Assembly: GCF_022870905.1 (NCBI RefSeq)
Contig: NZ_CP091510.1
Coordinates: 1,054,001-1,118,000 of the forward strand
From: Neisseria arctica
GTDB taxonomy: Bacteria > Pseudomonadota > Gammaproteobacteria > Burkholderiales > Neisseriaceae
DNA length: 64,000 bases
Direction of reading: 5' to 3'
The position numbers were made by a program, and so were the translations under genes. Each line of letters starts with the position of its first letter. Position 1 is the stretch's first letter. The notes beneath the pieces are model-generated. The model was not told the origin of the DNA, ran no database searches, and saw nothing but the letters and a program-made list of their open reading frames with translations. Positions 45,603 to 55,595 of this stretch are shown in pieces.

Positions 45603-48600
45603 TTATTTTCCTTGCAGTTTCTTCAAAACGGTTTTTACGGTTTGGATGCGTGTATCAATATTGTCCATGACTGCTTCTACCCGTAGTTTGTCTTGCCCGG
45701 CAAGACGGTAGTTTTTATTGTTTTGGATCAGTAGGATGATTTCCGTAGGATCAATAGTGTGGTTTTTGCCGAAGGTGAGGGTTAAGGCATCGCTGTTTGC
45801 ATCAATGGCATCAATACCGAGTGCTTTGGATTCGAGACGCAGGCGGTGGCTTTCGAGTAGGGTTTTAACCGGCTGCTCGGGGAGTCCGAAACGGTCGACA
45901 AGCTCTTCGTGTATGGTGTTGATACAGGCTTGGTTATCACAAGCAGCCAAGCGTTTGTAGAGTACGAGGCGTTCATGGATGTCCGGACAGTAGCTTTCGG
46001 GCAGTAGTGCGGGGCTATGCAGTTTGATGTCGGTGGTTACGCCGAGAGGAGCGTCCAAATCAGGTACGCGGCCTTTTCTAAGATCACGCACGGCTTGTTT
46101 GAGCATTTCGGTGTATAGGGTAAAGCCAACTTGCATCATTTCACCGCTTTGCCCTTCGCCGAGAATTTCGCCGGCACCCCTAATTTCGAGGTCTTGCATG
46201 GCTAGGGTAAATCCGGCTCCGAGTTCGTCGGCAGCAGCAATGGCATCTAAGCGTTTTTCGGCGTCTTTGGTGATGTATTCGGGTGTGAGCAGGTAGGCAT
46301 AAGCCTGGTGATGGCTGCGTCCTACGCGTCCGCGTAATTGGTGTAGCTGTGCCAGGCCGAATTTGTCGGCGCGGTTAATAATGATGGTGTTGGCATTGGG
46401 TATGTCGATACCTGTTTCGATAATGGTGGAACAGAGCAGGATATTGAAACGTTGTTGCAGGAAGTCGCGCATGACTTGTTCCAGTTCGCGTTCCCTTAAT
46501 TGTCCGTGAGCAACGCCGATGCGGGCTTCGGGTAGGAGTTCGGCGAGGCGCTCGTGCATGTTCTCTATGGTGTCGACTTCATTGTGCAAGAAGAAAACCT
46601 GTCCTCCGCGTTTGAGTTCGCGCAATACGGCTTCGCGTACGGTGGCCTCGCTGAAGGGTTTGACAAAGGTTTTGACGGCGAGGCGGCGGCTGGGTGCGGT
46701 GGTAATCAGGGAAAAGTCACGCAAGCCGTCCAAAGCCATACTGAGGGTGCGCGGAATCGGGGTGGCAGTTAGGGTAAGTATGTCGACATTGGCACGCAAG
46801 CGTTTGAGCTGTTCTTTTTGGCGGACGCCAAAACGGTGCTCTTCGTCAATAATAACCAAGCCCAGATTTTTAAATTCGATATCGGGCTGAACGAGTTTGT
46901 GGGTGCCGATAACGATGTCGACTGTTCCATCGGCCATGCCTTGCAAGGTTTCTTTGGTGGCTTTGCTTGTGTTGAAACGGGATAGTTGGGCGACTTTTAC
47001 TGGAAAATCGGCAAAGCGGTCGGCAAAATTTTGCGCGTGTTGTTCGACGAGTAGCGTGGTGGGGGCGAGCACGGCCACTTGTTTCCCTCCCATCACGGCA
47101 ACAAAAGCGGCGCGCAGTGCCACTTCGGTTTTACCAAAGCCGACATCTCCGCACACCAGCCTGTCCATCGGTTTGCCTTGGGTAAGGTCTTTCAATACGG
47201 CGGCGATGGCCGCGGCCTGGTCTTCGGTTTCTTCATAACCGAAGCCGTCTGCAAAGGCTTGGTAATCGACTTCATTCAGTTCGAATTTATGACCCTCTTG
47301 CGCGGCTCTTTGTGCATAAAGGTTGAGCAGTTCGGCCGCTGTATCGCGGGCTTTTTCGGCAGCTTTGCGTTTGGCTTTACTCCAACTGCCGCTGCCCAGT
47401 TTGTGCAGTTGTACGCTTTCGGCTGCATGTCCGGCATAACGGCTGATCAGATGAAGCTGGGATACGGGTACATACAATTGTGCTTCATCGGCATATTCCA
47501 GCAACATCATTTCACTGTTGCCTTCTCCCAAATCCATATTGACTAAGCCCATGTAGCGGCCAATGCCGTGATCTTCGTGTACAACGGGGTCGCCGATATT
47601 GATCTCGGCCAGGTCACGTAAAAGGCCGTCTGAAACGGCGGTGTGTTTTCGGCGCCGGTGATTGCTGCGCGCTACATATTGATATAGATCGGATTCGGTA
47701 ATCACCGCTATCTTTTTATCGGGCAAACAGAAACCGAAAGACAGCGGGGCAACGGTGAGCATCAGTTTGGCGCTATCGGACAGAAAGCTTTGCCAATCGG
47801 CAATCGGTTTGATTTTCAGATTGTGCTGCTGCGTAAAACCAAGCATGGTTTCCCGTCGCCCAAGGCTTTCGGCACATAAGAGAATACGGCCGTCGAATCT
47901 GGCTTGAAAATCTTTTAAAGCTTCAAGAGGCATATCTGCCTGGCGGTTTACCGCGACGTTGGGCAGAGTATGGGTAGGGCTGTCGATATCGGGTTGGATT
48001 TGAGGGTAGGTTTTCAGACGGCTGGAAAACTCGTTATCACTGAGATACAAATGCCGTGGATGCAAAGGCGGATAGGTTTCGTCGCCTTGTGCCATGGTAA
48101 ACCGTGTTTTTACATCTTTCCAAAACCGTGCGGCTGCCGCATGTACATCGCCGATACAAACAACAATGGCTTCTTCTCCCGCATAATCAAACAGGTTGGC
48201 ACACTCTTGTTCGAAAAAAAGCGGCAGGTAGTATTCGACGCCCGCACCAAAATGGCCTTTGCTGACACTTTTATAAACCGCTGCTTCCGAAGGGTCGCCT
48301 TCGATTTCTTCGCGGAAACGGGTACGGAAGATTTTTTGTGCTTCGTGATCGGTGGGGAATTCGTGGGCGGGCAACAGGCGGATTTCGCTGACGGGGGCAA
48401 TGGTGCGCTGGCTGTCGGGGTCGAAAGTTTTGATGCTGTCGATTTCATCATCAAACAAATCCAAGCGGTAGGGCATTTCGCTGCCCATTGGAAACAGGTC
48501 GACTATACCGCCGCGTACGGCAAATTCGCCGCTTGCAACCACATTGCTCACACTGTTGTAACCTGCTTCGACCAAATTTTCACGCAAGGCGTTGATATCG

Positions 48601-48992
48601 AGTGTTTGTCCGGTTTTCAGCCAAAAGGTGCGCGCGCTCATAAACGATGCGGGAGCAAGTTTCTGCATGGCGGTGGCAACCGGTACAAATAAAACATCGG
48701 CTTGACCGTTTTTCAACTGCCATAATGCCGCCAACCTTTCCGAAACCAAATCTTGGTGCGGTGAAAAGCGTTCGTAAGGAAGGGTTTCCCAGTCGGGTAA
48801 GAATACGCATATATCATGGGGTTTGAAGAAACGCCATGCCGCTTGGAGCCGCAAAGCCTGCTCCGTATCTTGGGTAAGAATGATTTTTAATGGTTTGGCC
48901 GGTAAGTTTTGTGTGAGATATAGGGGCAGGCTGCCGCGGGAAAGGCCGGGCCAGAAGGTTTTTTGTGCGGGAGCGGGAACGGTGTAATTCAT
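45603..48992 (-). CDS. mfd: Transcription-repair coupling factor Mfd
   Basis: Large ATP-driven translocase (1129 residues) that pushes stalled RNA polymerase off lesions and recruits UvrA. The UvrB-like N-terminal part contains FLPDWETLPYERFSPHQDL and GEFAVRGGIVDLFPMGSE. The polymerase-binding domain begins VHEDHGIGRYMGL. Helicase motifs are CGDVGFGKTEVALRAA (Walker A), IIDEEHRFGVRQKE, TLTATPIPRTL, and motif VI LRGRVGRSHHQAYAYLL. The C-terminal TRCF domain is present. Uptake sequences are read in frame near 47623 and 48012. Confidence 0.97.
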   Translation of the reverse strand: MNYTVPAPAQKTFWPGLSRGSLPLYLTQNLPAKPLKIILTQDTEQALRLQAAWRFFKPHDICVFLPDWETLPYERFSPHQDLVSERLAALWQLKNGQADVLFVPVATAMQKLAPASFMSARTFWLKTGQTLDINALRENLVEAGYNSVSNVVASGEFAVRGGIVDLFPMGSEMPYRLDLFDDEIDSIKTFDPDSQRTIAPVSEIRLLPAHEFPTDHEAQKIFRTRFREEIEGDPSEAAVYKSVSKGHFGAGVEYYLPLFFEQECANLFDYAGEEAIVVCIGDVHAAAARFWKDVKTRFTMAQGDETYPPLHPRHLYLSDNEFSSRLKTYPQIQPDIDSPTHTLPNVAVNRQADMPLEALKDFQARFDGRILLCAESLGRRETMLGFTQQHNLKIKPIADWQSFLSDSAKLMLTVAPLSFGFCLPDKKIAVITESDLYQYVARSNHRRRKHTAVSDGLLRDLAEINIGDPVVHEDHGIGRYMGLVNMDLGEGNSEMMLLEYADEAQLYVPVSQLHLISRYAGHAAESVQLHKLGSGSWSKAKRKAAEKARDTAAELLNLYAQRAAQEGHKFELNEVDYQAFADGFGYEETEDQAAAIAAVLKDLTQGKPMDRLVCGDVGFGKTEVALRAAFVAVMGGKQVAVLAPTTLLVEQHAQNFADRFADFPVKVAQLSRFNTSKATKETLQGMADGTVDIVIGTHKLVQPDIEFKNLGLVIIDEEHRFGVRQKEQLKRLRANVDILTLTATPIPRTLSMALDGLRDFSLITTAPSRRLAVKTFVKPFSEATVREAVLRELKRGGQVFFLHNEVDTIENMHERLAELLPEARIGVAHGQLRERELEQVMRDFLQQRFNILLCSTIIETGIDIPNANTIIINRADKFGLAQLHQLRGRVGRSHHQAYAYLLTPEYITKDAEKRLDAIAAADELGAGFTLAMQDLEIRGAGEILGEGQSGEMMQVGFTLYTEMLKQAVRDLRKGRVPDLDAPLGVTTDIKLHSPALLPESYCPDIHERLVLYKRLAACDNQACINTIHEELVDRFGLPEQPVKTLLESHRLRLESKALGIDAIDANSDALTLTFGKNHTIDPTEIILLIQNNKNYRLAGQDKLRVEAVMDNIDTRIQTVKTVLKKLQGK

Positions 48993-49318
48993 AAAGTATC
49001 AGGGAAAGGCTTATGTAGATGCCGTTTGGATATATTTTTCAGACGGCATTGATTGCAATAAAGCGGTATTTTAACAGTTTTCTTTTGTATTGAATCCGTT
49101 GTCGGCATCGGGCAAAACAGACCGGGATAAATTGTTATCGGGCGCAAATCCTCCGGAGTTGAGATTTCGGAGGTACTTTTCATCAGACAATGCCGTAGAA
49201 CCGATTTTTAGAAATAATCAAAATATATCCATAGAGATTGCGATGCCATCTGAAAATATTCGGAAAGCATTTTAATGTTTGGCGCAAGCTTGTGTCCGGC
49301 ATATCTCTTAATGAGCAA
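48993..49318. other. Region between mfd and the aldehyde dehydrogenase
   Basis: These 326 bases lie downstream of the dehydrogenase and upstream of mfd. ATGCCGTTTGGA and TTCAGACGGCAT (49019-49049) make an imperfect uptake-sequence hairpin, and a second decayed copy, ATGCCATCTGAA, stands near 49242. No convincing coding frame or promoter was found. Confidence 0.5.
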
Positions 49319-50716
49319 TCAGCTGCGTTTCAATATTTTCAACAGTATTTCCAGCCGTTTCCCGTAAGGCGGGGCAAGCCAAGAGGCAGTGTTGGCTTTG
49401 GCTTGGTAAAAAACAGGTTTGAGGTGTGAGAACGTATCAAAACCGGTTTGTCCATGATACGCGCCGATACCCGAAGCACCGATTCCGCCGAAGGGTAAGT
49501 TTTCTTGGGCGGCATGAAAAATCGTGTCATTCACAGAAACTCCGCCGGATACGCTTTGGCGTAATACGTTTTCGATTTCTCCCTTGTTTTGCCCGAAAAC
49601 ATACAGTGCCAAAGGCCGTGGGCGGGAACGGATATATGATAGCGCATGACTGGGTGTTTCATAAGCCACCAGCGGCAGTAGCGGGCCGAATATTTCCTCT
49701 TGCATGAGTGCGGTTGTATCGGGGGCATTTCTGATCAGATGCGGCGGCAGACAATTGCTGTTTGCGGATACAGGGCCTAATGCTTCGATTTTTGCTCTGG
49801 CGGTTTGGGCTTCGGCAAGCATGGCTTTCAGACGGCCGGTTTGTTTTTCATTGATGATGTGGGTGTAATCGGGATTGTTTTCATAATCGGGATAGTGCTT
49901 GCTTACCCATTGACGTGCCTGGAGTGTAAATTCGCCAACTAGGTTTTGTGGTAACAAAACGTAATCGGGAGCGATACAGGTTTGCCCGGCATTGAGTAGT
50001 TTTCCCGCCATAATGCGCGCGACAGCGTGAGGTAAGTCGGCATCGGGCAGCACCAATGCCGGTGATTTGCCGCCTAATTCGAGCGTAACCGGCGTGAGAT
50101 TTTCAGCGGCGGCCTGCATAACTTTTCTGCCGATTTCTGTTGAGCCGGTAAATAGCAAATGATCGAAAGGCAGGGAACAAAACGCAGCGGCAGTGTCAGC
50201 CCCGCCGTTGATAACGGCAACTTCATCTTTTGCAAAATATTGCGGTACGGTTTCTGAAAGCCATTGGGCAAAAGCAGGAGCAAACTCGGATGTTTTGATC
50301 ATAACGCGGTTGCCCGCCGCCAGTGCGCCGACCAATGGCCCGGTGGTGAGAAACAGCGGATAATTCCAAGGAGCGACTATGCCGATAATACCCAAAGGCT
50401 GTGGAATAATTCGGTTACGGGCAGGCCAAAACCACCAGTCTGTAGCAACTTTCCGCGGCTTCATCCAACGACGGCCGTGTTTGAGAGCGTGACGGATAGC
50501 AGCCAGAGTAGGAAAAACCTCCAATAGAGCGGTTTCGTGCCGGCTGCGGTTGCCGAAGTCTGTACAGATAACTTTAACCAACGCGGCTTCGTTGTCCCGC
50601 ACCATGTGTTCCAGCCGTTGCAACCTTTGGGCACGCAAAGCCCAAGCTACATCGGTTTGCATCCGTGAGGCTTGGAAAATTTCGTTGAAGCGTTTTTGTA
50701 AATCGTTATTATTCAT
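49319..50716 (-). CDS. Aldehyde dehydrogenase, class 3 / coniferyl-aldehyde type
   Basis: NAD(P)-dependent aldehyde dehydrogenase of 465 residues. The active-site glutamate is in TLELGGKSPALVLPDADL, the nucleophilic cysteine in NAGQTCIAPDYVLLP, the cofactor loop in FTGSTEIGRKVMQAA, and EEIFGPLLPLVAY is the conserved C-terminal motif. The length and the FGGIGASGIGAYHGQTGFD ending place it with the class 3 (ALDH3, coniferyl aldehyde dehydrogenase-like) group. It follows S-formylglutathione hydrolase by 143 bases on the same strand, which suggests aldehyde detoxification. The exact substrate is unknown. Confidence 0.88.
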   Translation of the reverse strand: MNNNDLQKRFNEIFQASRMQTDVAWALRAQRLQRLEHMVRDNEAALVKVICTDFGNRSRHETALLEVFPTLAAIRHALKHGRRWMKPRKVATDWWFWPARNRIIPQPLGIIGIVAPWNYPLFLTTGPLVGALAAGNRVMIKTSEFAPAFAQWLSETVPQYFAKDEVAVINGGADTAAAFCSLPFDHLLFTGSTEIGRKVMQAAAENLTPVTLELGGKSPALVLPDADLPHAVARIMAGKLLNAGQTCIAPDYVLLPQNLVGEFTLQARQWVSKHYPDYENNPDYTHIINEKQTGRLKAMLAEAQTARAKIEALGPVSANSNCLPPHLIRNAPDTTALMQEEIFGPLLPLVAYETPSHALSYIRSRPRPLALYVFGQNKGEIENVLRQSVSGGVSVNDTIFHAAQENLPFGGIGASGIGAYHGQTGFDTFSHLKPVFYQAKANTASWLAPPYGKRLEILLKILKRS

Positions 50717-50859
50717 TTTATTTTATAAGGTTTGCGATACTTCAGACGGCCCGCAGTATCCAAACATCATTTCAGCTCCACCGTATCTATTATGGTTTGC
50801 GGCCTATTTTGATTTGGTATAAGCCGCTTATTGCGAAACAGGCCGTCTGAAATTACCGC

Positions 50860-51699
50860 TTACAAACCCAAGGCATCGGCATGGAATTCGATATGCGTAC
50901 CGATAAAGCTGGCTACAAAGTAGTAGCTGTGGTCGTAGCCGGGGCGGAGGTTATATTGAACGTGGAAGCGGTTGGCACGAGCGGCGGCTATAAATTTTTC
51001 CGGTTGTAACTCATGCGGATAAAATTCATCGGCATCGCCTTGATCAATCAGTATCGGCAGCGGGTGTGCGCAGCGTTTAATAAGTGCCGTACTGTCGTAG
51101 GCCAGCCAATTTTCAGTTTGGCCGCCCAAATAAGCTGAGAATGCTTGCTGTCCCCAAGGTGTTTCGCTCGGATTGACGATCGGTGCGAATGCCGATACGG
51201 CGGCATAGCGCGTGGGATTTTTTAGTGCGATTTGCAGGGCACCGTGTCCGCCCATGCTATGACCGGAGATACTGCGTTGGTCGCTGACGGGAAATTCGGT
51301 TTCAATCAGGGCCGGCAGCTCGTGCGTAATATAGTCGTACATTTGATAGTGTGCGACCCAAGGTTTTTCGGTGGCATTCACATAAAACCCCGCGCCTTGC
51401 CCCAAATCATAACGGTCGTCATCAGCAATATCGCTGCCCCTCGGAGAAGTGTCGGGTATAACCAAAGCCATTCCCCATTGTGCCGCATAGCGTTGCGCCC
51501 CAGATTTGGTTGAGAAATTTTCATCGGTACAGGTTAGCCCTGAAAGCCAGTAGAGAACGGGAACGCGGTAACCTTGCAATGCTTGCGGCGGCAGGTAAAT
51601 GGAGAAAGTCATCTCACAGCCGTTTGCATTCGAGTAATGACGGTGACGCTCATGGTGGCCATTGAACATTTTATGGCGGCTAAGCAAAGTAGTAGGCAT
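50860..51699 (-). CDS. fghA: S-formylglutathione hydrolase
   Basis: Serine esterase of 279 residues that hydrolyses S-formylglutathione in glutathione-dependent formaldehyde removal. The nucleophile is in SISGHSMGGHGALQIAL, the oxyanion region in LYWLSGLTCTDENFSTKSG, the aspartate in LIDQGDADEFYP and the histidine in RPGYDHSYYFVASF. The frame extends to 51846 but the family start MPTTLLSRHKMFNGHHERH is the ATG at 51697-51699. The alcohol dehydrogenase partner adhC is not in the window. It is divergent from recR. Confidence 0.94.
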   Translation of the reverse strand: MPTTLLSRHKMFNGHHERHRHYSNANGCEMTFSIYLPPQALQGYRVPVLYWLSGLTCTDENFSTKSGAQRYAAQWGMALVIPDTSPRGSDIADDDRYDLGQGAGFYVNATEKPWVAHYQMYDYITHELPALIETEFPVSDQRSISGHSMGGHGALQIALKNPTRYAAVSAFAPIVNPSETPWGQQAFSAYLGGQTENWLAYDSTALIKRCAHPLPILIDQGDADEFYPHELQPEKFIAAARANRFHVQYNLRPGYDHSYYFVASFIGTHIEFHADALGL

Positions 51700-51857
51700 A
51701 ACGGGACTTTCATGAAAATAAAAATGGCTGTTGTGCCGTATTGAAAGAATACAGAGGTGGAACGGCCTGATGATTATAAAAGTTTTTTTACTTTTTCGGG
51801 AAAAGATCAGCCGGTATGGATCTGTTTTGCAGCGGTGCGGCCGCACGCCAACGAGGT

Positions 51858-51863
51858 TATAAT
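51858..51863 (+). promoter_or_regulatory. Probable -10 box of recR
   Basis: TATAAT stands 31 bases before the recR ATG, preceded by no good -35 at 17 bases (GTGCGG). Confidence 0.4.
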
Positions 51864-51894
51864 ATGCTACTTTTTATTTGCTTGTTTGAAGTCT

Positions 51895-52500
51895 ATGCAG
51901 AAACCTACCGATGCTTTTAACCGCCTGATTGATGCCTTGAAAATATTACCCAATGTCGGCCCGAAATCGGCACAGCGTATGGCATACCAACTTTTGCAGC
52001 ACAACCGGAGCGGTGCGGCCGAATTGGTTGAAGCGTTGCAATATGCCTTGAAACAAGTACGCCATTGCGCCGGTTGCAATACGTTTTGCGAACATGAATA
52101 TTGCGATATATGCGCCGATGAAAAACGCGACCGCCGCCGTTTGATGATTGTGCATATGCCGGCGGATGTGGCGAGTATGGAGGCGGCGCATTGTCACGAC
52201 GGCTTGTATTTTGTATTGATGGGACAGGTTAACCCCGTGCAAGGGATGGATTTGAGCCATATTGCATTAGAGCGGCTGGTAGAGCGGTTGAAGGAAAGCG
52301 AAACCGAAGAAATCATTATCGCTACTAATTTTACAGCCGAAGGCGATGCGACCGCCTATATATTGTCGGAGCTGTTTAAAAACCTGCCGTATAAAGTAAG
52401 CCGTTTGGCACGCGGGATGCCTTTGGGTGGCGAACTGGAATATGTGGATGCGGGTACGTTGGCGCAAGCGGTATATGAGCGGCGTTTGTTGAAAGAGTAA
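51895..52500 (+). CDS. recR: Recombination mediator RecR
   Basis: DNA repair protein of 201 residues that works with RecO in loading RecA at gaps. An N-terminal helix-hairpin-helix (LPNVGPKSAQRMAYQLLQ) is followed by the zinc finger CAGCNTFCEHEYCDIC, a Toprim domain (MIVHMPADVASMEA, ATNFTAEGDATAYIL) and the C-terminal Walker-like GMPLGGELEYVDAGTL. The open frame extends to 51757 but MQKPTDAFNRLIDALK at the ATG 51895 is the family start. Confidence 0.96.
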   Translation: MQKPTDAFNRLIDALKILPNVGPKSAQRMAYQLLQHNRSGAAELVEALQYALKQVRHCAGCNTFCEHEYCDICADEKRDRRRLMIVHMPADVASMEAAHCHDGLYFVLMGQVNPVQGMDLSHIALERLVERLKESETEEIIIATNFTAEGDATAYILSELFKNLPYKVSRLARGMPLGGELEYVDAGTLAQAVYERRLLKE

Positions 52501-52526
52501 TATCGGCTTAGAGGAAAATTGATTGA

Positions 52527-52562
52527 AAAGGCCGTCTGAAAACGTATTTTCAGACGGCCTTT
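52527..52562. terminator. Shared uptake-sequence terminator (recR and amiC)
   Basis: AAAGGCCGTCTGAAAA and TTTTCAGACGGCCTTT form a 16-bp stem with a 4-base loop between convergent genes, 12 bases from the amiC stop. Confidence 0.88.
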
Positions 52563-52574
52563 GATCATTTTGGT

Positions 52575-53870
52575 TTAACGGCGTGCTAATACGGCGTTGC
52601 TTAGATAACTGCGGATGCCTTGGGCGATTGCATTTGCACTTTGCTGGCGGAATGAGGCGCTGGCCAATAGTTTTTCTTCGGTAGGGTTCGATAGGAAAGC
52701 CGTTTCTACCAAAATAGAGGGAATATCCGGGGCGCGCAAAACGGCGAAGTTGGCTTGGTCAACATAACCTTTATGCAGTTTGTTGAGCTTGCCCAGCTCG
52801 TCCAACACCCTGCGGCCGAGTACTAAGCTGTCTTTGATTGTAGCCGTTTGGGTCATATCAAGAAGAGCGCTGTCGACTTGTTTGTTTCCCACTTTTTGTA
52901 CGCCGCCGATTAAGTCGGCATTATTTTGCGTTTGCTCGAGAAAGCGGGCGGCCGCACTGGTCGCGCCGCGTGTGCTGAGCGCATAAACGCCTGTGCCGCG
53001 TGCCGAAGGGCTGGTAAAAGCATCGGCATGGATAGACACGAAAATATCCGCTTTAAGTGATCGGGCTTTGGCGACACGCACGCCTAATGGGATGAAAACA
53101 TCTTCATTACGCGTCATATAGGTTTGGTAGCCCATAGCGTCCAATCGTTTTTTGGTTTCGCGGGCAATTGCCAAGACAACGTTTTTTTCACGTAGGCCGC
53201 TGGGGCCGATAGCGCCCGGATCTTCGCCGCCATGACCGGGATCAAGCACGATAATCGGTTTGCGGTTACTGCGGCGGGTATCTGTAGGCGGCGGAGTGTC
53301 GACAATAGCGGGTTGGCGGTCTTGTACAGGGGGGACGTTGCCGCCGCTACCCGTGCCGTCGCTGCGGATGCGGCCTTGCGTATAGTCTTCGAGCAGCGCC
53401 ATTAAAGGATCGTTTGCTTCGGCGGCAGCCGCTACGGCAGCAGATGGGTAAAGGTCGATAACCAAGCGGTTTCGGAAATTGGCGATCGGTGCCAGAGTAA
53501 ATACTTGCGGGTTGACTGTTTGTTTCAAATCAATCACAACCCGTACGGTAGTCGCGGTATTTTGTCCAACCCGTATGTTGGCGATATAAGGGTCGCTTTT
53601 TTGAACTTTGGTATTGATGCTTTGCAATACATTGTTTAATGTCGAACCCTCGATATCCACTACCAAACGGGACGGGTTACTTAGGGTAAAGTGCTTGTAT
53701 TTGAGCGCTTGGGAGGCTTCGAGCGTGATACGGGTGTAGGCGTTGGCAGGCCAGATGCGGACAGCTACAAACTCAGGAGCGGCTTTTGCCAGTGCGCCTA
53801 ATGGTGTAACTGTGAACAACAAGCCGGCGGCACTACTTAAAACGCGGCGGCGGGTAATTGGTTTGACCAT
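52575..53870 (-). CDS. amiC: N-acetylmuramoyl-L-alanine amidase AmiC, Tat-exported
   Basis: Periplasmic zinc amidase of 431 residues that splits septal murein and separates daughter cells. The N-terminus MVKPITRRRVLSSAAGLLF is a twin-arginine signal. An AMIN domain (about residues 35-140) directs it to the septum; a proline-rich linker leads to the Amidase_3 domain with zinc ligands in LDPGHGGEDPGAIGPSG and SIHADAFTSPSARGTG and the catalytic glutamate in SILVETAFLSNPTEEK. The frame extends to 53996, but the ATG at 53868-53870 gives the Tat signal. Its start lies inside the end of tsaE. The EnvC-like protein at 33.4 kb is its probable activator. Confidence 0.95.
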   Translation of the reverse strand: MVKPITRRRVLSSAAGLLFTVTPLGALAKAAPEFVAVRIWPANAYTRITLEASQALKYKHFTLSNPSRLVVDIEGSTLNNVLQSINTKVQKSDPYIANIRVGQNTATTVRVVIDLKQTVNPQVFTLAPIANFRNRLVIDLYPSAAVAAAAEANDPLMALLEDYTQGRIRSDGTGSGGNVPPVQDRQPAIVDTPPPTDTRRSNRKPIIVLDPGHGGEDPGAIGPSGLREKNVVLAIARETKKRLDAMGYQTYMTRNEDVFIPLGVRVAKARSLKADIFVSIHADAFTSPSARGTGVYALSTRGATSAAARFLEQTQNNADLIGGVQKVGNKQVDSALLDMTQTATIKDSLVLGRRVLDELGKLNKLHKGYVDQANFAVLRAPDIPSILVETAFLSNPTEEKLLASASFRQQSANAIAQGIRSYLSNAVLARR

Positions 53871-54328
53871 ACTTCTAAACTTTTTCTGCCGATATCGGTA
53901 TGTGCGGTTAGGGTGAGGGAGCGGCCGTCGCCTGAGCGTTTGAGGGCGGCGGTAAGGTCGGCAGGCGGTACGAAACCTTCTGCCTGTTGCGGCCATTCGA
54001 TGAGGCAGATGCTGCGGTTGTCGAATAATTCATCTAAACCGGCATCATCCCATTCTTCGGGGCTGCCAAAGCGGTAGAGATCGAAATGATGAAGGGTAAA
54101 CCGCTCAAGCGGATAAGATTCGACCAATGTATAGGTAGGGCTTTTAACTGCGCCTTGATGGCCGAGTCCGCGTAATAGGCCGCGGGTAAAGGTAGTTTTG
54201 CCGGCACCGAGATCACCATCCAGATAAATCACCAGAGGCGCCGTCAGGCCGGGCGCCAAGCTGCCGCCCAGAGCCAAAGTGGCCGCCTCGTCGGTCAGGT
54301 AGTGTGTTATCGGAGTGGATGCTGTCAT
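53837..54328 (-). CDS. tsaE: tRNA t6A37 synthesis ATPase TsaE
   Basis: ATPase of 163 residues needed, with TsaB and TsaD, for threonylcarbamoyl adenosine in tRNA. Walker A is YLDGDLGAGKTTFTRGLL, with SPTYTLVESYP and the Walker B-like ICLIEWPQQAEGF downstream. The open frame begins at a TTG (54349), but the ATG at 54326-54328 (MTASTPITHYLTDE) with AAGG upstream is preferred. It overlaps amiC by 34 bases, so the two are translated as an operon. Confidence 0.94.
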   Translation of the reverse strand: MTASTPITHYLTDEAATLALGGSLAPGLTAPLVIYLDGDLGAGKTTFTRGLLRGLGHQGAVKSPTYTLVESYPLERFTLHHFDLYRFGSPEEWDDAGLDELFDNRSICLIEWPQQAEGFVPPADLTAALKRSGDGRSLTLTAHTDIGRKSLEVWSNQLPAAAF

Positions 54329-54757
54329 AGTATGTGCCTTGCCGGGCAACCCCGGTAAATATTTCGGAACAAACGCTAATTATGCGGTAATTGTAACGGT
54401 TTGCAAACCTTGTAAATCGCTAAATTTGTTTAAATAGACTAAAAAATACCTGATTTTTCATGATTCGGTCATATTTTAGCGGCTAAGACTATTGTTTGCT
54501 TTGTTCTGCACCCGCAGTGGCGGCGTTTGTTTCGGGTATTCGGAAACGGGAGTACAATACAATGCCTTAGGGTGATAAGCTTCATGCCGTCTGAAAAATA
54601 AGATGGCAGGCTTTTGCCAGATATTGATTGTTTGGGAAGCATTTGGTTTCATAACATTGGATTTTTAGTTTTTCTATTAGGTTTAAATAATGATGCGAAC
54701 TTCTTGAATAATTGTTGTAATGTAAAACACTTTTTAATCGGATATTTTGGTTGAGTA
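54329..54757. other. Divergent region between tsaE and murI
   Basis: About 430 bases with no convincing gene. One unpaired AT-type uptake sequence ATGCCGTCTGAA begins at 54583. The last 100 bases before murI are AT-rich and must hold its promoter; TTGAAT and TAAAAC occur there but the spacing is short. GCCGGGCAACCCCGG beside the tsaE start is a short GC-rich repeat. Confidence 0.45.
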
Positions 54758-55564
54758 ATGAATAATAAGCAGCGTCCTATCGGTGTGTTTGATTCTGGCG
54801 TGGGCGGTCTTACCAATGTGCGTGCATTGATGGAGCGTTTGCCGATGGAAAATATCGTTTATTTCGGTGATACGGCCCGTGTGCCCTATGGTGTGAAGTC
54901 CCGTTCCACGATTGAATCTTTTACCGCTCAAATTGTTGATTTTCTTTTGCAAAATGATGTTAAGGCCTTGGTGATCGCCTGTAATACCATTGCTGCCGTT
55001 GCAGGTCAGAAGGTGCGGACAATGGCGGGTAACATGCCGGTATTGGATGTGATTACGGCGGGAGCCGAGGCAGCGCTCAATACTACGCAAACCAACTATA
55101 TCGGCGTTATTGCGACAAGCACTACGGTAAACAGCAACGCATATGCCCGTGCTATTCACAGCTGCAATGCCGATACGCGGGTGCAGTCGCAAGCGGCTCC
55201 TTTGTTGGTGCCTCTGGTAGAAGAAGGTTGGCTTGACCATGAGGTAACGAGGTTAACGGTACGCGAATATCTCAAACCTCTGTTGGCAGAAGATATTGAT
55301 ACGCTGGTGTTGGGTTGCACGCATTATCCATTATTGAAACCCCTTATCCGCAGGGAAGCACCTGGTATTGCATTGGTGGATTCCGCCATCACAACAGCCG
55401 AAGCGACCGCACGTGCATTGGCTGAAGCAGACTTGCTTAATACCGATAACCCGGCGCCCGATTACCGTTTCTATGTTAGTGATATCCCCTTGCGCTTCCG
55501 AACTATAGGCGAGCGTTTTTTAGGCCGCAGCATGGAGCAGATTGAAATGGTTTCATTGGGTTGA
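54758..55564 (+). CDS. murI: Glutamate racemase
   Basis: Cofactor-independent racemase of 268 residues supplying D-glutamate for murein. The two catalytic cysteines are in VIACNTIAAVAGQKV and VLGCTHYPLLKPLI, and the N-terminal GVFDSGVGGLTNVRALM and FGDTARVPYGVKS are the substrate-binding motifs. No strong ribosome binding site precedes the ATG (TTGAGTA). Confidence 0.96.
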   Translation: MNNKQRPIGVFDSGVGGLTNVRALMERLPMENIVYFGDTARVPYGVKSRSTIESFTAQIVDFLLQNDVKALVIACNTIAAVAGQKVRTMAGNMPVLDVITAGAEAALNTTQTNYIGVIATSTTVNSNAYARAIHSCNADTRVQSQAAPLLVPLVEEGWLDHEVTRLTVREYLKPLLAEDIDTLVLGCTHYPLLKPLIRREAPGIALVDSAITTAEATARALAEADLLNTDNPAPDYRFYVSDIPLRFRTIGERFLGRSMEQIEMVSLG

Positions 55565-55595
55565 TACGCCTCGCCGAGAAATTATTTTTCAGACG

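Noticed and set aside
47970..48692. A 240-codon plus-strand frame within mfd.
   Set aside because: Antisense shadow of a strongly conserved mfd region with no start signal.
49090..49275. A 61-codon plus-strand frame in the mfd upstream gap.
   Set aside because: No ribosome binding site, ends inside a decayed uptake sequence, and its composition is unlike a protein.
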